Origin: Brevundimonas intermedia
Lineage (GTDB): Bacteria > Pseudomonadota > Alphaproteobacteria > Caulobacterales > Caulobacteraceae
DNA: 64,000 bases
Direction of reading: 5' to 3'
Assembly: GCF_027922165.1 (NCBI RefSeq)
Contig: NZ_BSFD01000001.1
Span: 18,883 to 82,882 of the forward strand
A program made the translations under genes and the position numbers. The notes beneath the pieces are model-generated. The model saw only the letters and a program-made list of their open reading frames with translations, ran no database searches and was not told the DNA's origin. Below, in pieces: positions 10,213-18,421 of the stretch (position 1 is its first letter; each line of letters begins with the position of its first letter).

Positions 10213-10340
10213 CCGCTCATCCCGGCGAAAGCCGGGACCCAGTGCTTTTGCATCCCCGGCGCGTCGGATGACCACCGACCCTCAACCTCGACCGCCTTGC
10301 GCCCAAAGATCTGGGTCCCGGCTTTCGCCGGGATGAGCGG
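10213..10340. repeat. REP-like inverted pair, 30-bp arms
   Basis: Two 30-base arms (10213-10242 and 10311-10340) are exact reverse complements, separated by 68 bases. Each arm itself holds a short hairpin, CCCGGC-GAAA-GCCGGG. This is the common proteobacterial REP/BIME form, whose core translates as VPAFAGMS in one frame. It lies between ETF-QO and the TPR-protein gene, both on the minus strand. It is a different family from the elements at 3741 and 48662. Confidence 0.88.
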
Positions 10341-10355
10341 GTTAGATGCGTTGCG

Positions 10356-12116
10356 TCACATGTTCGGATAGTTCGGGCCGCCGCCGCCCTCGGGCGTGGT
10401 CCAGACGATGTTCTGCGACGGATCCTTGATGTCGCAGGTTTTGCAGTGGACGCAGTTCTGAGCGTTGATGACGAAGCGCGGATCGGTCTTGGCGACCTCG
10501 TCCGCATAGACGACCTCGTAGACGCCCGCCGGGCAATACAGCCGCGCCGGTTCGCCGTATTTGGGCAGGTTGACCTGGATCGGCTTGGACGGGTCCAGCA
10601 GTTTCAGGTGGGCCGGCTGGTCCTCGGCGTGGTTGGTGTTGGAGATGAACACCGACGACAGCTTGTCGAACGACAATTTCCCGTCCGGCTTGGGGTAGAC
10701 GATCGGCTGATAGTCGCAGGCCAGGCCGGTTGAGGCGGCGTCGGTCTTGTCGTGTTGCAGCGTCGGGATCGGCGACCAGCCGCCCAGCAAGGTCCGGCAC
10801 CACATATCGACCATGCCCAGCGCCCCGCCCAGGGTGGTGCCGAACTTGGACAACAGGGGCTTGGCGTTCCGGACGACCGACAGCTCCTTGTAGACCCAGC
10901 TCTTTTCCAAGGCGGTCTGGTATTCGACCAGTTCGTCCCCGCCGCGTCCGGCCTGAACCGCGTCATAGGCGGCGTCGGCGGCCAGCATGCCGGTCTTCAT
11001 CGCGTTATGGGTGCCCTTGATGCGGGGCACATTCACAAAGCCGGCCGAGCAGCCGATCAGGACGCCGCCGGGGAAGCTGAGCTTCGGAATCGACTGCAAC
11101 CCGCCCTCGGTGATGGCCCGCGCGCCGTAGGAGATGCGCGTGCCGCCTTCCAGATGCGGGGCGACGGAGGGGTGGTGCTTGAAGCGCTGGAACTCGTCGA
11201 ACGGCGACAGGAAGGGGTTCTTGTAGTTCAGGTGCACGACATAGCCGATGGCCACGTAGCGGTCGCCGAAATGATACATGAAGCTGCCGCCGCCGGTGTG
11301 CTCGTCGAGAGGCCAGCCGGTGGTGTGCTGGGCCAGGCCCGGCTGATGCTGTTCGGCGGGCACCTGCCACAGCTCCTTCAGGCCGATGCCGTATTTCTGG
11401 GGCGACTTGCCGTCCTGGAGCTTGTGCTTGGCGATGATGGTCTTGGCCAGGGAGCCGCGCACGCCCTCGGCGATGAAGACATATTTGCCGTGCAGTTCGA
11501 TGCCCGGCTGGAAGTCGTCAGTCGGCTTGCCCTCGCGGTCGATGCCGAAGACGCCGGCGACGACGCCCTTGACCCGGCCCGTCTCTTCTTCCCAGACGAC
11601 GTGGCTGGCGGCCATGCCGGGATAGACCTCGACGCCCAGGGCCTCGGCCTGTTCACCCAGCCAGCGCGAGACATTGCCGAGCGAGGCGATGTAGCAGCCA
11701 TGGTTGTGCATGAAGGGCGGCAGCAGCGGCATGGGCAAAGACGCCTCGCCCTGCGGGCCCAGCAGCAGGAATTTGTCCTTGGTGACCGGGGTCTCCAGCG
11801 GGGCGCTGCGATCCTTCCAATCGGGGAAGAGTTCGTTCAGCGCCTTGGGATCGATCACGGCGCCCGACAGGATATGGCCGCCGACCTCGGCGCCTTTTTC
11901 CAGCACCGCGACGGTGATTTCCTTGCCGTCCTTTTCCGCCCGCTGCTTCAGGCGGATGGCGGCCGACAGGCCGGCGGGGCCGCCGCCGACGATGACGACG
12001 TCATACTCCATCACCTCGCGCTCGACGCCGGCCAGGGCCTCCAGCGGCGGCAGATTGTCGATGATCGCTTCCTGGCGGGCGTTCTCTGCACCGCCCTCGA
12101 TGGCTTCTTCGGCCAT
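10356..12116 (-). CDS. Electron-transfer flavoprotein-ubiquinone oxidoreductase, 586 aa
   Basis: A membrane-associated flavin/iron-sulfur enzyme that passes electrons from reduced ETF, mainly from fatty-acid and amino-acid oxidation, to ubiquinone. The N-terminal dinucleotide-binding motif is VVIVGGGPAGLSAAI (Gly44-Gly46, Gly49). The C-terminal [4Fe-4S] domain shows CPAGVYEV followed by NCVHCKTCDIKDP, giving the four cluster cysteines, and the protein ends with the usual GGGGPNYPNM tail. Length matches the family (about 550-590). ATG at 12116; the uracil glycosylase gene is divergent. etfA and etfB are not in the window. Confidence 0.95.
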   Translation of the reverse strand: MAEEAIEGGAENARQEAIIDNLPPLEALAGVEREVMEYDVVIVGGGPAGLSAAIRLKQRAEKDGKEITVAVLEKGAEVGGHILSGAVIDPKALNELFPDWKDRSAPLETPVTKDKFLLLGPQGEASLPMPLLPPFMHNHGCYIASLGNVSRWLGEQAEALGVEVYPGMAASHVVWEEETGRVKGVVAGVFGIDREGKPTDDFQPGIELHGKYVFIAEGVRGSLAKTIIAKHKLQDGKSPQKYGIGLKELWQVPAEQHQPGLAQHTTGWPLDEHTGGGSFMYHFGDRYVAIGYVVHLNYKNPFLSPFDEFQRFKHHPSVAPHLEGGTRISYGARAITEGGLQSIPKLSFPGGVLIGCSAGFVNVPRIKGTHNAMKTGMLAADAAYDAVQAGRGGDELVEYQTALEKSWVYKELSVVRNAKPLLSKFGTTLGGALGMVDMWCRTLLGGWSPIPTLQHDKTDAASTGLACDYQPIVYPKPDGKLSFDKLSSVFISNTNHAEDQPAHLKLLDPSKPIQVNLPKYGEPARLYCPAGVYEVVYADEVAKTDPRFVINAQNCVHCKTCDIKDPSQNIVWTTPEGGGGPNYPNM

Positions 12117-12206
12117 GTCTTCCCCTGAAATCCAGCTTGTTCGTGTGGTTATGACGCTTATCGGAAGGTGACGCGAGGGCGGTCAAGGCCTATCGGTACC
12201 TTAGAC

Positions 12207-13004
12207 ATGAACGCGCAACCCCATGACATCGCTGCAGTCGAAAGCCTGCTCGCCTTCTGGCGGGATGCGGGGGTAGACGCCTGCTATGGCGATGCGCCGG
12301 TCGATCACACCCATCTGGCCCCGCCCCCGGCCCTGAAGGCGGTACAAAAGGCCACCGCATCGGTGGTCGCTCCCATCGGCGGATATACTCCCGAAGAAGC
12401 CGTCGCCGAGGCGCGTCGTCTGGCCGCAGGCGCCGCGACGCTGCAGGATCTGGCGGCCGCGGTGGCGGCGTTCGAGGGCTGTTCCCTGCGCGGCATGGGC
12501 GCGACCCAGTCGGTGTTCGGGCGCGGTGATCCGAACGCCCAGGTGCTGGTGATCGGCGAAGGCCCCGGCGCGGACGAGGACCGGACCGGCCAGCCCTTCG
12601 TCGGCACGGCCGGCAAGCTGCTGGACCGGATGCTGGCGGCGGCGGGCCTGACCGACAAGGTCTTCATCACCAACACCGTCTTCTGGCGCCCGCCCGGCAA
12701 CCGCACGCCGACGCCGCAGGAACAGGCCGTCTGCGCCCCCTTCGTTGAGCGGACCTTCGCCCTGCTTCAGCCCAAGGCGGTCCTATTGCTGGGGGCGGCC
12801 TCGGCCAAGGCTGTGCTGCAAACCGAAGACGGGATCATGAAGCTGCGCGGCCAGTGGCGCGAATGGCGGCTCGCGGAGGGCGGCCTGTCCGCCCCCGCCC
12901 TGCCGACCCTTCATCCCGCCTTCCTGCTGCGACAGCCCCAGGCCAAACGGCAGGTCTGGGCCGATCTGCTGGCCCTTTCCGCGCGGCTGGACGGCGCAGG
13001 TTGA
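12207..13004 (+). CDS. Uracil-DNA glycosylase, family 4-like, 265 aa
   Basis: Removes uracil from DNA. Motif GEGPGADEDRTGQPFVG resembles the family 4 GEAPGxxED...PFVG signature, NTVFWRPPGNRTPTPQE carries the conserved Asn/Arg/Pro block, and LHPAFLLRQP is the C-terminal His motif. Family 4 enzymes normally hold a [4Fe-4S] cluster with four cysteines; here the first position of the CxxC pair is Phe (FEGC) and the expected last Cys, about 16 residues after CAPF, is Val. Only two of four ligands remain, so the cluster is probably absent. ATG 12207 is preferred over the GTG at 12168, which adds 13 residues with no family match. Confidence 0.88.
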   Translation: MNAQPHDIAAVESLLAFWRDAGVDACYGDAPVDHTHLAPPPALKAVQKATASVVAPIGGYTPEEAVAEARRLAAGAATLQDLAAAVAAFEGCSLRGMGATQSVFGRGDPNAQVLVIGEGPGADEDRTGQPFVGTAGKLLDRMLAAAGLTDKVFITNTVFWRPPGNRTPTPQEQAVCAPFVERTFALLQPKAVLLLGAASAKAVLQTEDGIMKLRGQWREWRLAEGGLSAPALPTLHPAFLLRQPQAKRQVWADLLALSARLDGAG

Positions 13005-13028
13005 GGTTACCGCCGGTTTAAGGCATGC

Positions 13029-13045
13029 TGGTCGTTTGACGACCA
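13029..13045. other. Perfect 7-bp hairpin after the uracil glycosylase gene
   Basis: TGGTCGT-TTG-ACGACCA is a perfect stem of seven pairs with a three-base loop, 25 bases after the glycosylase stop and about 60 bases before the lytic transglycosylase start. It has no T-run, so it could be a weak terminator, an mRNA-stabilising hairpin or an operator. Confidence 0.4.
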
Positions 13046-13105
13046 ACGCCACACGATCCCCGCCTGACGAGAACGGGCAGGGCGACGCCAACGGGGCCGC
13101 CGCGT

Positions 13106-14800
13106 ATGAATATGTTCCGCCGGGCGAGTGTCGCCTCGACGCTGATTTTTGCACTTGCAGCTTCAGGCTGGGCCGCCGCCGGTTCGGCGATGGCGGAAAC
13201 GCCTTTTGAGGGAATGTCCGGCGCCGCTTCCGGTTCCGCCCGCCCCACGGCCCTTAGCTCGGCTGACCGCCTGTCCTACACCACTGCCTTCGACGCCCTG
13301 CGGCGAGGCGATATCGAGGCGGCCCGCGCGTCGGCCCGCCAGGCCCAGGATCGGGTTCTGCTGGGTCAGGTCGAGTTCGAAAGCCTGTTCCATCCCGACC
13401 ACGTCGCCACCTATGAGGAACTGACGGCCTGGCTGGAGACCTATTCCGACCTGCCCTGCGCCGGCCGCGTCTACGCACTGGCCCTGCGCCGCCGCCCGGA
13501 CGGCGCGCCTGAGCCGGTCAAGCCCGGCGGCCTCCTGGGCCGGACCTGGAACAGCGTCGTCTCCGCCGTCTCGGGCGAACCCGCCGTCGATCCGATGAAG
13601 GCGGCGCGCATCGCCTATAACAACGACGACCTGACCGGGGCCTCGGCCCTGGGGCGCGAGATCGGGGACTGGTGGACGGTCGGGCTGGCGGAATGGCGTC
13701 TGGGGCAGTTCCACGAATCCTTCACCGCCTTCGAACGGGTCGCCAATGACCCGACCGAGGACCCCTGGGTGCGCGCCGGCGCCGCATTCTGGACCGCGCG
13801 CGCCGCCGCCCAGTCAGGCCGGCAGGACCGGGTGGAAGACTATCTGCGCCTGTCGGGCCAATGGCCGGCGACCTTCTACGGTCAGATCGCCCTGCGTCAG
13901 CTGGGCGAGGAGCCGGTGATCGAAAACCTGGGGCCCCGCCCCTATCAGGCCGCGCCCCGCCTGCAACGCGCCGTCTATTCGCCCCAGGGCGCGGGCGTCG
14001 AGGCCAATGAGCTGGAGGCCTTCGTCCGCAGCGACGCCCGGGCCAAACGCACCGTCGCCTATTATGAGGTGGGGCGCCGCTCCGAGGGCGAAAACGAACT
14101 GCGCTCGGGCCTGCGCACCGCCGCAGGCGACGCGGCGCGGATGTGGACGGCGCTGGCCCGCGTGATGATGTCGGGGAACGGCGGCGATGCGGCGCGGATC
14201 GACGCGACACGCTTCCCCATGCCGGTGCTCGAGCCGGAGGGCGGCTTCGTCATCGAGAAGGCCCTGGTCTACGCCCTGGCGCGCAAGGAGACCGACTTCA
14301 ACCCCGACGCCCGCTCCAGCGCCGGCGCCTATGGGATGATGCAGGTCATGCCGACCACAGCGGCCGAGATGACCGGGGACCGGACCTTCGTCACGGATCC
14401 GTCCAAGCTGCTGGTTCCAGCCACCAACATGCGGCTGGGCCAAGCCTATATCAATCGGATGCTGCAGCTGCCGGCCTTCCAGGGCGACCTGCTGCGGGCC
14501 GTGGCCTCGTACAACGCCGGGCCGGGGCCGATGCTGACGGCGGTGCGCAAGCTGGGACCGGACGCCGATCCCCTTTTGCTGATCGAGACGATCGACGTGC
14601 CCCAGGCGCGCGACTATGTGGAAAAGGTCGTCGCCGGCTACTGGATCTACCAGCGTATGTTCGGCGGGCCGCTGAACACCCTGGACGCCGTGGCTTCCGG
14701 CGCGAAGCTGGTGCCGGTGTCGCTGGACTATGTTCCGCCCGCGCCGCCGGCCGAGCCGATCCTGGTCGCCCAGGAGCCCAGGGTGGCGGGCGGTCGTTAA
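13106..14800 (+). CDS. Soluble lytic murein transglycosylase (Slt type), 564 aa
   Basis: A periplasmic enzyme that cleaves the MurNAc-GlcNAc bond of peptidoglycan and leaves anhydro-MurNAc. Residues 1-30 form a signal peptide ending GSAMA. Residues about 55-360 are a helical superhelix like the U-domain of Slt70. The catalytic SLT domain follows with Glu395 in ALARKETDFNP, then AGAYGMMQVMP and a late VASYNAGPG motif. The last 60 residues are Pro/Ala-rich. Length is near that of Slt70 proteins. ATG 13106 is followed directly by the signal peptide. The small gene at 14813-14962 runs toward it from the other strand. Confidence 0.93.
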   Translation: MNMFRRASVASTLIFALAASGWAAAGSAMAETPFEGMSGAASGSARPTALSSADRLSYTTAFDALRRGDIEAARASARQAQDRVLLGQVEFESLFHPDHVATYEELTAWLETYSDLPCAGRVYALALRRRPDGAPEPVKPGGLLGRTWNSVVSAVSGEPAVDPMKAARIAYNNDDLTGASALGREIGDWWTVGLAEWRLGQFHESFTAFERVANDPTEDPWVRAGAAFWTARAAAQSGRQDRVEDYLRLSGQWPATFYGQIALRQLGEEPVIENLGPRPYQAAPRLQRAVYSPQGAGVEANELEAFVRSDARAKRTVAYYEVGRRSEGENELRSGLRTAAGDAARMWTALARVMMSGNGGDAARIDATRFPMPVLEPEGGFVIEKALVYALARKETDFNPDARSSAGAYGMMQVMPTTAAEMTGDRTFVTDPSKLLVPATNMRLGQAYINRMLQLPAFQGDLLRAVASYNAGPGPMLTAVRKLGPDADPLLLIETIDVPQARDYVEKVVAGYWIYQRMFGGPLNTLDAVASGAKLVPVSLDYVPPAPPAEPILVAQEPRVAGGR

Positions 14801-14812
14801 GGCCCGGAAGGC

Positions 14813-14962
14813 CTAGAAGATGGCCGTGAGCAGCATCGCCCAGAAGGCCGCGCTGACGACGGCGGCCAGGGCGTAGCCCGTGACCGGATTGATCAGTCGC
14901 GTTGCGACAACCTGAGCCCGGGCTTTTTCGCCCTGGGTGGTCTCGATGGCCGGAGCCCGCAT
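14813..14962 (-). CDS. Small single-span membrane protein, 49 aa
   Basis: This frame is short but has a strong GGGAGGA ribosome-binding sequence a few bases before its ATG at 14962. It ends TAG, converging on the transglycosylase gene with a 12-base gap. Residues 1-26 are polar (APAIETTQGEKARAQVVATR); residues 27-49 contain one hydrophobic helix (GYALAAVVSAAFWAMLL) that runs to the C-terminus, so a tail-anchored or single-span inner-membrane microprotein is likely. I do not recognise a family. Confidence 0.7.
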   Translation of the reverse strand: MRAPAIETTQGEKARAQVVATRLINPVTGYALAAVVSAAFWAMLLTAIF

Positions 14963-15057
14963 TGGTCTTCCTCCCGGCGGAACAGTCGGTTCCGTGTGTG
15001 ATCCACGGATAACGCCGTCAGCTTAATACAGGGTGCGCGGGACTGGTTTCCGGGCCG

Positions 15058-15702
15058 TTAAGCCAGAGCCTCAGCCTCCCATAGACGAAAGTCGGGCTGA
15101 GCCAGCAGGCTCGCCGCATAGGCTCCGGCGGTCCCGTCGTCGCCGTAGTCGGCGAGGTCAATCTGGAAATGCCGCAACCGCGCGGCGACGGGCGTATAGA
15201 AGGCGTCGGCGATCGACCATTCGCCGAACAGCCAGGGCCCGTCTGCGCCAAAACGACGGCGCATCTGCCCGAACAGGGTCACCAGCCGCGACAGATCGCG
15301 ATCCAGGGCCGGGTCGGACGGGGTCTCCGACCGGGCGTCGCCGACCATGGGCCGGTCAGAACTCGTGCCGCAAAAGTTTCGCAGAGCGGAAAAGCCGGAA
15401 TGCATTTCGGCCGTCGCGGATCGGGCCAGGGCGCGGGTGATTGAGTCGGCTGGCCACATCCGCGCCTGAGGATAGTGTTCGTTGGCCCATTCGGCGATGG
15501 CCAGGGTGTCCCAAATGAGTTCACCGCCCACTTTGAGCACCGGCACGAAGCCGGACGGCGACACCTCCCGCAGCGCCGCCTTCTGCGCCTCCGTCTCATA
15601 ACGAGCGTCAATCACCGTGAAATCCGCGCCCGTGCGCTTCATCACCAGCCAACCCCGCAACGACCAGGTTGAGTAGGTCCGTGGTCCAATGATGAGTTCC
15701 AT
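15058..15702 (-). CDS. Glutathione S-transferase family protein, 214 aa
   Basis: A two-domain GST fold. The N-terminal thioredoxin-like part runs MELIIGPRTYSTWSLRGWL, with serines at 11 and 14 in the place of the usual active-site Ser. It continues with SPSGFVPVLKVGGELIWDTLAIAEW, the cis-Pro and ESxAI-like glutathione-binding motif. The all-helical C-terminal part includes SIADAFYTPVAAR. The substrate is unknown. ATG 15702 is used; the stop is TAA. It faces away from the tyrosine-kinase gene across a 337-base gap. Confidence 0.9.
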   Translation of the reverse strand: MELIIGPRTYSTWSLRGWLVMKRTGADFTVIDARYETEAQKAALREVSPSGFVPVLKVGGELIWDTLAIAEWANEHYPQARMWPADSITRALARSATAEMHSGFSALRNFCGTSSDRPMVGDARSETPSDPALDRDLSRLVTLFGQMRRRFGADGPWLFGEWSIADAFYTPVAARLRHFQIDLADYGDDGTAGAYAASLLAQPDFRLWEAEALA

Positions 15703-16039
15703 TTGGGTCCCTTTGCTGCGGTTTAGATCGCACTCTGCTTAGCTGCCTCAAGGCGGCCCGGAGTGCGATCCGTCTTGCGTTATATGGAGGTTCAATAGGC
15801 GAGTTACAGCAACAACGGTCCTACCGATATCAGGGCCAGGCTTTTATCCGTTCGTGCGGGGCGAACCGGCATGGTAACTGCAGAGCGAACGGCACTACTC
15901 CGGTTACTGGATCGATTTCGGCCAACTTTTCATCACCGCTAGGCTGTTCTTGTGCAGTGCGGTATATGAGTGTGTCGCTCGCTTCCCGACCGGAACGACC
16001 CTTAAAATCCGGCCCTGGCCGAGCCCTGATGATGGTGCG
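15703..16039. other. Gene-free stretch between GST and tyrosine-kinase genes, with a nested inverted repeat
   Basis: No credible coding frame is present. The notable structure is at 15726-15770: outer arms GATCGCACTC and GAGTGCGATC (10 bp, exact) enclose a second hairpin, GCTGCC-TCAA-GGCGGC. It lies just upstream of the GST start on one side and about 270 bases before the kinase start on the other. It could be an operator, an attenuator-like RNA structure or a small transcript; no T-run follows. I could not identify a convincing promoter. Confidence 0.55.
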
Positions 16040-18247
16040 ATGACTGATACGAACGAATATTCACCATCCCCTCGCGAAGCTGGTGGGGAGACGATCGACC
16101 TGCATCGCCTGATTGCGGTATTCCGTCGTCGGCTGAAGCTGTTCGCGGCCGTTGCGGCGGGGGTTTTCCTGATCGTCGCCCTCGTCACGCTGAGCGAAAC
16201 GCCGAAATACACGGCCACTGCGAACCTTCAGATCAACACCCGTACTCAGGAGGTAGTCGACTCGAAAGCCGTCCTGTCCGGGCTGACGCCCGAGACCAGC
16301 GTGGTCGATACCGAAGTCGAGGCGCTGAAGTCGCCGGAGCTGGCGGCGGCCGTGGTCGATGAGTTGCGTCTGATCGAAGATCCAGAGTTCAACGATCGTC
16401 TTCAAACGCCAGGTCTGGTCGGAACCGTCAAGGGCTGGTTCGGCCTGGCCCCCGACCGCAGCGCCCCGACGACAGAGGCAGGTCGCGAGGCGGAACGCCA
16501 AAGAGTCATCAGTGGGATAGGCCAGCGGCTCAGCGCCCGCCGTGTGGGCCTGACCTATTCCATGAACCTGTCGTTCACGTCGGAAAGCCCCGTCAAGTCG
16601 GCCCGGATCGCCAACCTGCTCGCCGACAAATATCTCGAATCCCAGTTGAACCGTAAGCTGGACGCCACCGGCGACGCCAACAGCTTCCTGGGTTCACGCC
16701 TGAACGAACTGCGTCAGCAGATGCAGACGGCGGACGCTGCGGTTTCCAACTATCGCATCGCCAACAACCTGCTCAGCTCCGAGGGCTTCACCCTGACCGA
16801 GCAGGAAATCTCCGCCTATAATCAGCAGTTGGCGTCGGTTCGCGCGCAAGAGGCCGAGCAGGTGGCCCGTCTTCGCACTGCGCGCGCCCAGCTGGCCTCC
16901 GGCTCCAGCGGCGACGACGTCGGCGAAGCCCTGACATCGCAGGTCGTTCAGAACCTTCGGGCGCAACGCGCCGCCATCAGCGCCCGCGTCGCGGACATGA
17001 GCAGCCGTTACGGCCCGCTACACCCCGACATGGTGCGTTCGCAACGCGAACTGGCCGACATCGACGCGCAGATCCAGGCCGAAATCCGTCGCATCATCTC
17101 GAACCTGGAAGCCCAGGTCCGGGTCGCTCAGGAACGCACCGCTTCGGTGCAGTCCAGCCTTTCGGCGGCTCGCGGCGCCCTGGCCAGCAACAGCGGCGCT
17201 TCCGTCCAACTGCGTGAGCTGGAAGGCAACGCCGAGGCGGCGCGTGCGGTCTACCAAAGCTTCCTGGACCGCTATCGCCAGACCAGCGCCCAGGCGGGCA
17301 CCGAACAGGCGGACGCCACCCTGGTGTCGCGCGCCTCCATCCCGACGTCGCAAAGCGCGCCGAATGTAATGCTGAACCTGGCGCTCAGCCTGGTTCTCGG
17401 TCTCGGCGCAGGTCTCGCCGCCGTCGTTCTGTTGGAGATGATGGAAGCCGGCGTCGGCACGACCGATGACGTCGAGCGCAAACTCGGCCTGGCGGCCGTC
17501 GGCTCCATTCCGCTGGTCTCGTCGATCGCGGAATCGGCGGATCGCGGCGTCAGCCCCATCGACTTTGCGGTCAAACGACCACTGTCGGTGTTCGCCGAGT
17601 CCTTCCGGTCGCTGCGGACCTCGATCAACTATGCGGCGGGAAGCCAGGGCTGCAAAGTCGTGGTGGTCACCTCGGCGCTTCCCGGCGAAGGCAAGACGAC
17701 GACGACCGTCGGCCTTGCTCAAGTGTCCGCCATCGCCGGAAGCCGGGTTCTGCTGATGGACTGCGACCTGCGTCGCCGCGCCGTCACCCGCGCCATGGGC
17801 TTGAACACCGAAGCCGGCCTGGTGGAACTGCTTCAAGGCAAGACGACGCTCGAAGCGATCATGACGCGCGACGAGGAATCGGGCGCCTATATCCTGCCGC
17901 TGTCCAATGTGGTGGCGACCCAGGATGTGTTCGGCACACAAGCCATGGACGATCTATTGGCCAAGCTGCGCGGCTCGTTCGACCTGATCCTGATGGACAC
18001 CGCGCCAGTTCTGGCCCTGGCCGACACACGGGTTCTGGCGGCCAAGGCCGACATGACCATCGTGCTGACGCGCTGGCGCAAGACCCCTGCCCGCGCCACC
18101 AATACGGCGATCAAGATGCTGCAGCAGTCCGGCGCCTACATCCTGGGCGTCGCCCTGACCCAGGTCGATGTCAACGCCCAGGCCAAGCAGGGCTATGGCG
18201 ACGCCGGCTACTACTACAGCGAGTACAAGAAATACTACTCGGCCTAG
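16040..18247 (+). CDS. Wzc-type polysaccharide chain-length protein and tyrosine autokinase, 735 aa
   Basis: A single-chain exopolysaccharide co-polymerase and bacterial tyrosine kinase of the inner membrane. The Wzz domain starts near residue 15, with membrane spans at about 33-52 and 444-466 around a long periplasmic coiled-coil region. The cytoplasmic BY-kinase domain has Walker A (ALPGEGKTT, Lys552), Walker A' (LLMDCDLRR, Asp574/Asp576) and Walker B (LILMDTAP, Asp653). The last 17 residues contain seven tyrosines, the usual autophosphorylation cluster. I start at ATG 16040 because the residues before it in the longer frame do not resemble the family. A hairpin follows the stop, then the epimerase gene. 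It probably controls export and length of a surface polymer. Confidence 0.94.
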   Translation: MTDTNEYSPSPREAGGETIDLHRLIAVFRRRLKLFAAVAAGVFLIVALVTLSETPKYTATANLQINTRTQEVVDSKAVLSGLTPETSVVDTEVEALKSPELAAAVVDELRLIEDPEFNDRLQTPGLVGTVKGWFGLAPDRSAPTTEAGREAERQRVISGIGQRLSARRVGLTYSMNLSFTSESPVKSARIANLLADKYLESQLNRKLDATGDANSFLGSRLNELRQQMQTADAAVSNYRIANNLLSSEGFTLTEQEISAYNQQLASVRAQEAEQVARLRTARAQLASGSSGDDVGEALTSQVVQNLRAQRAAISARVADMSSRYGPLHPDMVRSQRELADIDAQIQAEIRRIISNLEAQVRVAQERTASVQSSLSAARGALASNSGASVQLRELEGNAEAARAVYQSFLDRYRQTSAQAGTEQADATLVSRASIPTSQSAPNVMLNLALSLVLGLGAGLAAVVLLEMMEAGVGTTDDVERKLGLAAVGSIPLVSSIAESADRGVSPIDFAVKRPLSVFAESFRSLRTSINYAAGSQGCKVVVVTSALPGEGKTTTTVGLAQVSAIAGSRVLLMDCDLRRRAVTRAMGLNTEAGLVELLQGKTTLEAIMTRDEESGAYILPLSNVVATQDVFGTQAMDDLLAKLRGSFDLILMDTAPVLALADTRVLAAKADMTIVLTRWRKTPARATNTAIKMLQQSGAYILGVALTQVDVNAQAKQGYGDAGYYYSEYKKYYSA

Positions 18248-18259
18248 CCCAGGCCAGGA

Positions 18260-18295
18260 CGGACGAACCGAGCGCTGCGGCGCGCGGTTCGTCCG
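18260..18295 (+). terminator. Hairpin after the tyrosine-kinase gene
   Basis: Perfect 11-bp stem CGGACGAACCG / CGGTTCGTCCG with a 14-base loop, starting 13 bases after the kinase stop. The following CCTTACTTA has only short T runs, so termination may be partial and allow some read-through into the epimerase gene. Confidence 0.6.
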
Positions 18296-18421
18296 CCTTA
18301 CTTAGACGGTCAGAATCACTGACGCCATCCATCGCCTTAAGGGGGAAATGGCGATAGACGGGCATCCTGTTGTTCAAGAAGGATGTTCGATGCGCGCGAC
18401 CGGCATGATCGGGTGGTTGTC

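Noticed and set aside
10152..10253. Longer start for the TPR protein (adds 34 residues)
   Set aside because: The extra part translates the REP arm (VPAFAGMS core) and precedes a proper signal peptide at ATG 10151 with its own ribosome-binding sequence.
12168..12206. GTG start for the uracil glycosylase
   Set aside because: Adds 13 basic residues unrelated to the family; ATG 12207 fits better, though neither has a strong ribosome-binding sequence.
15950..16039. Longer N-terminus for the BY-kinase
   Set aside because: The 30 extra residues have no resemblance to Wzz/Wzc N-termini and lie in the AT-richer gap.
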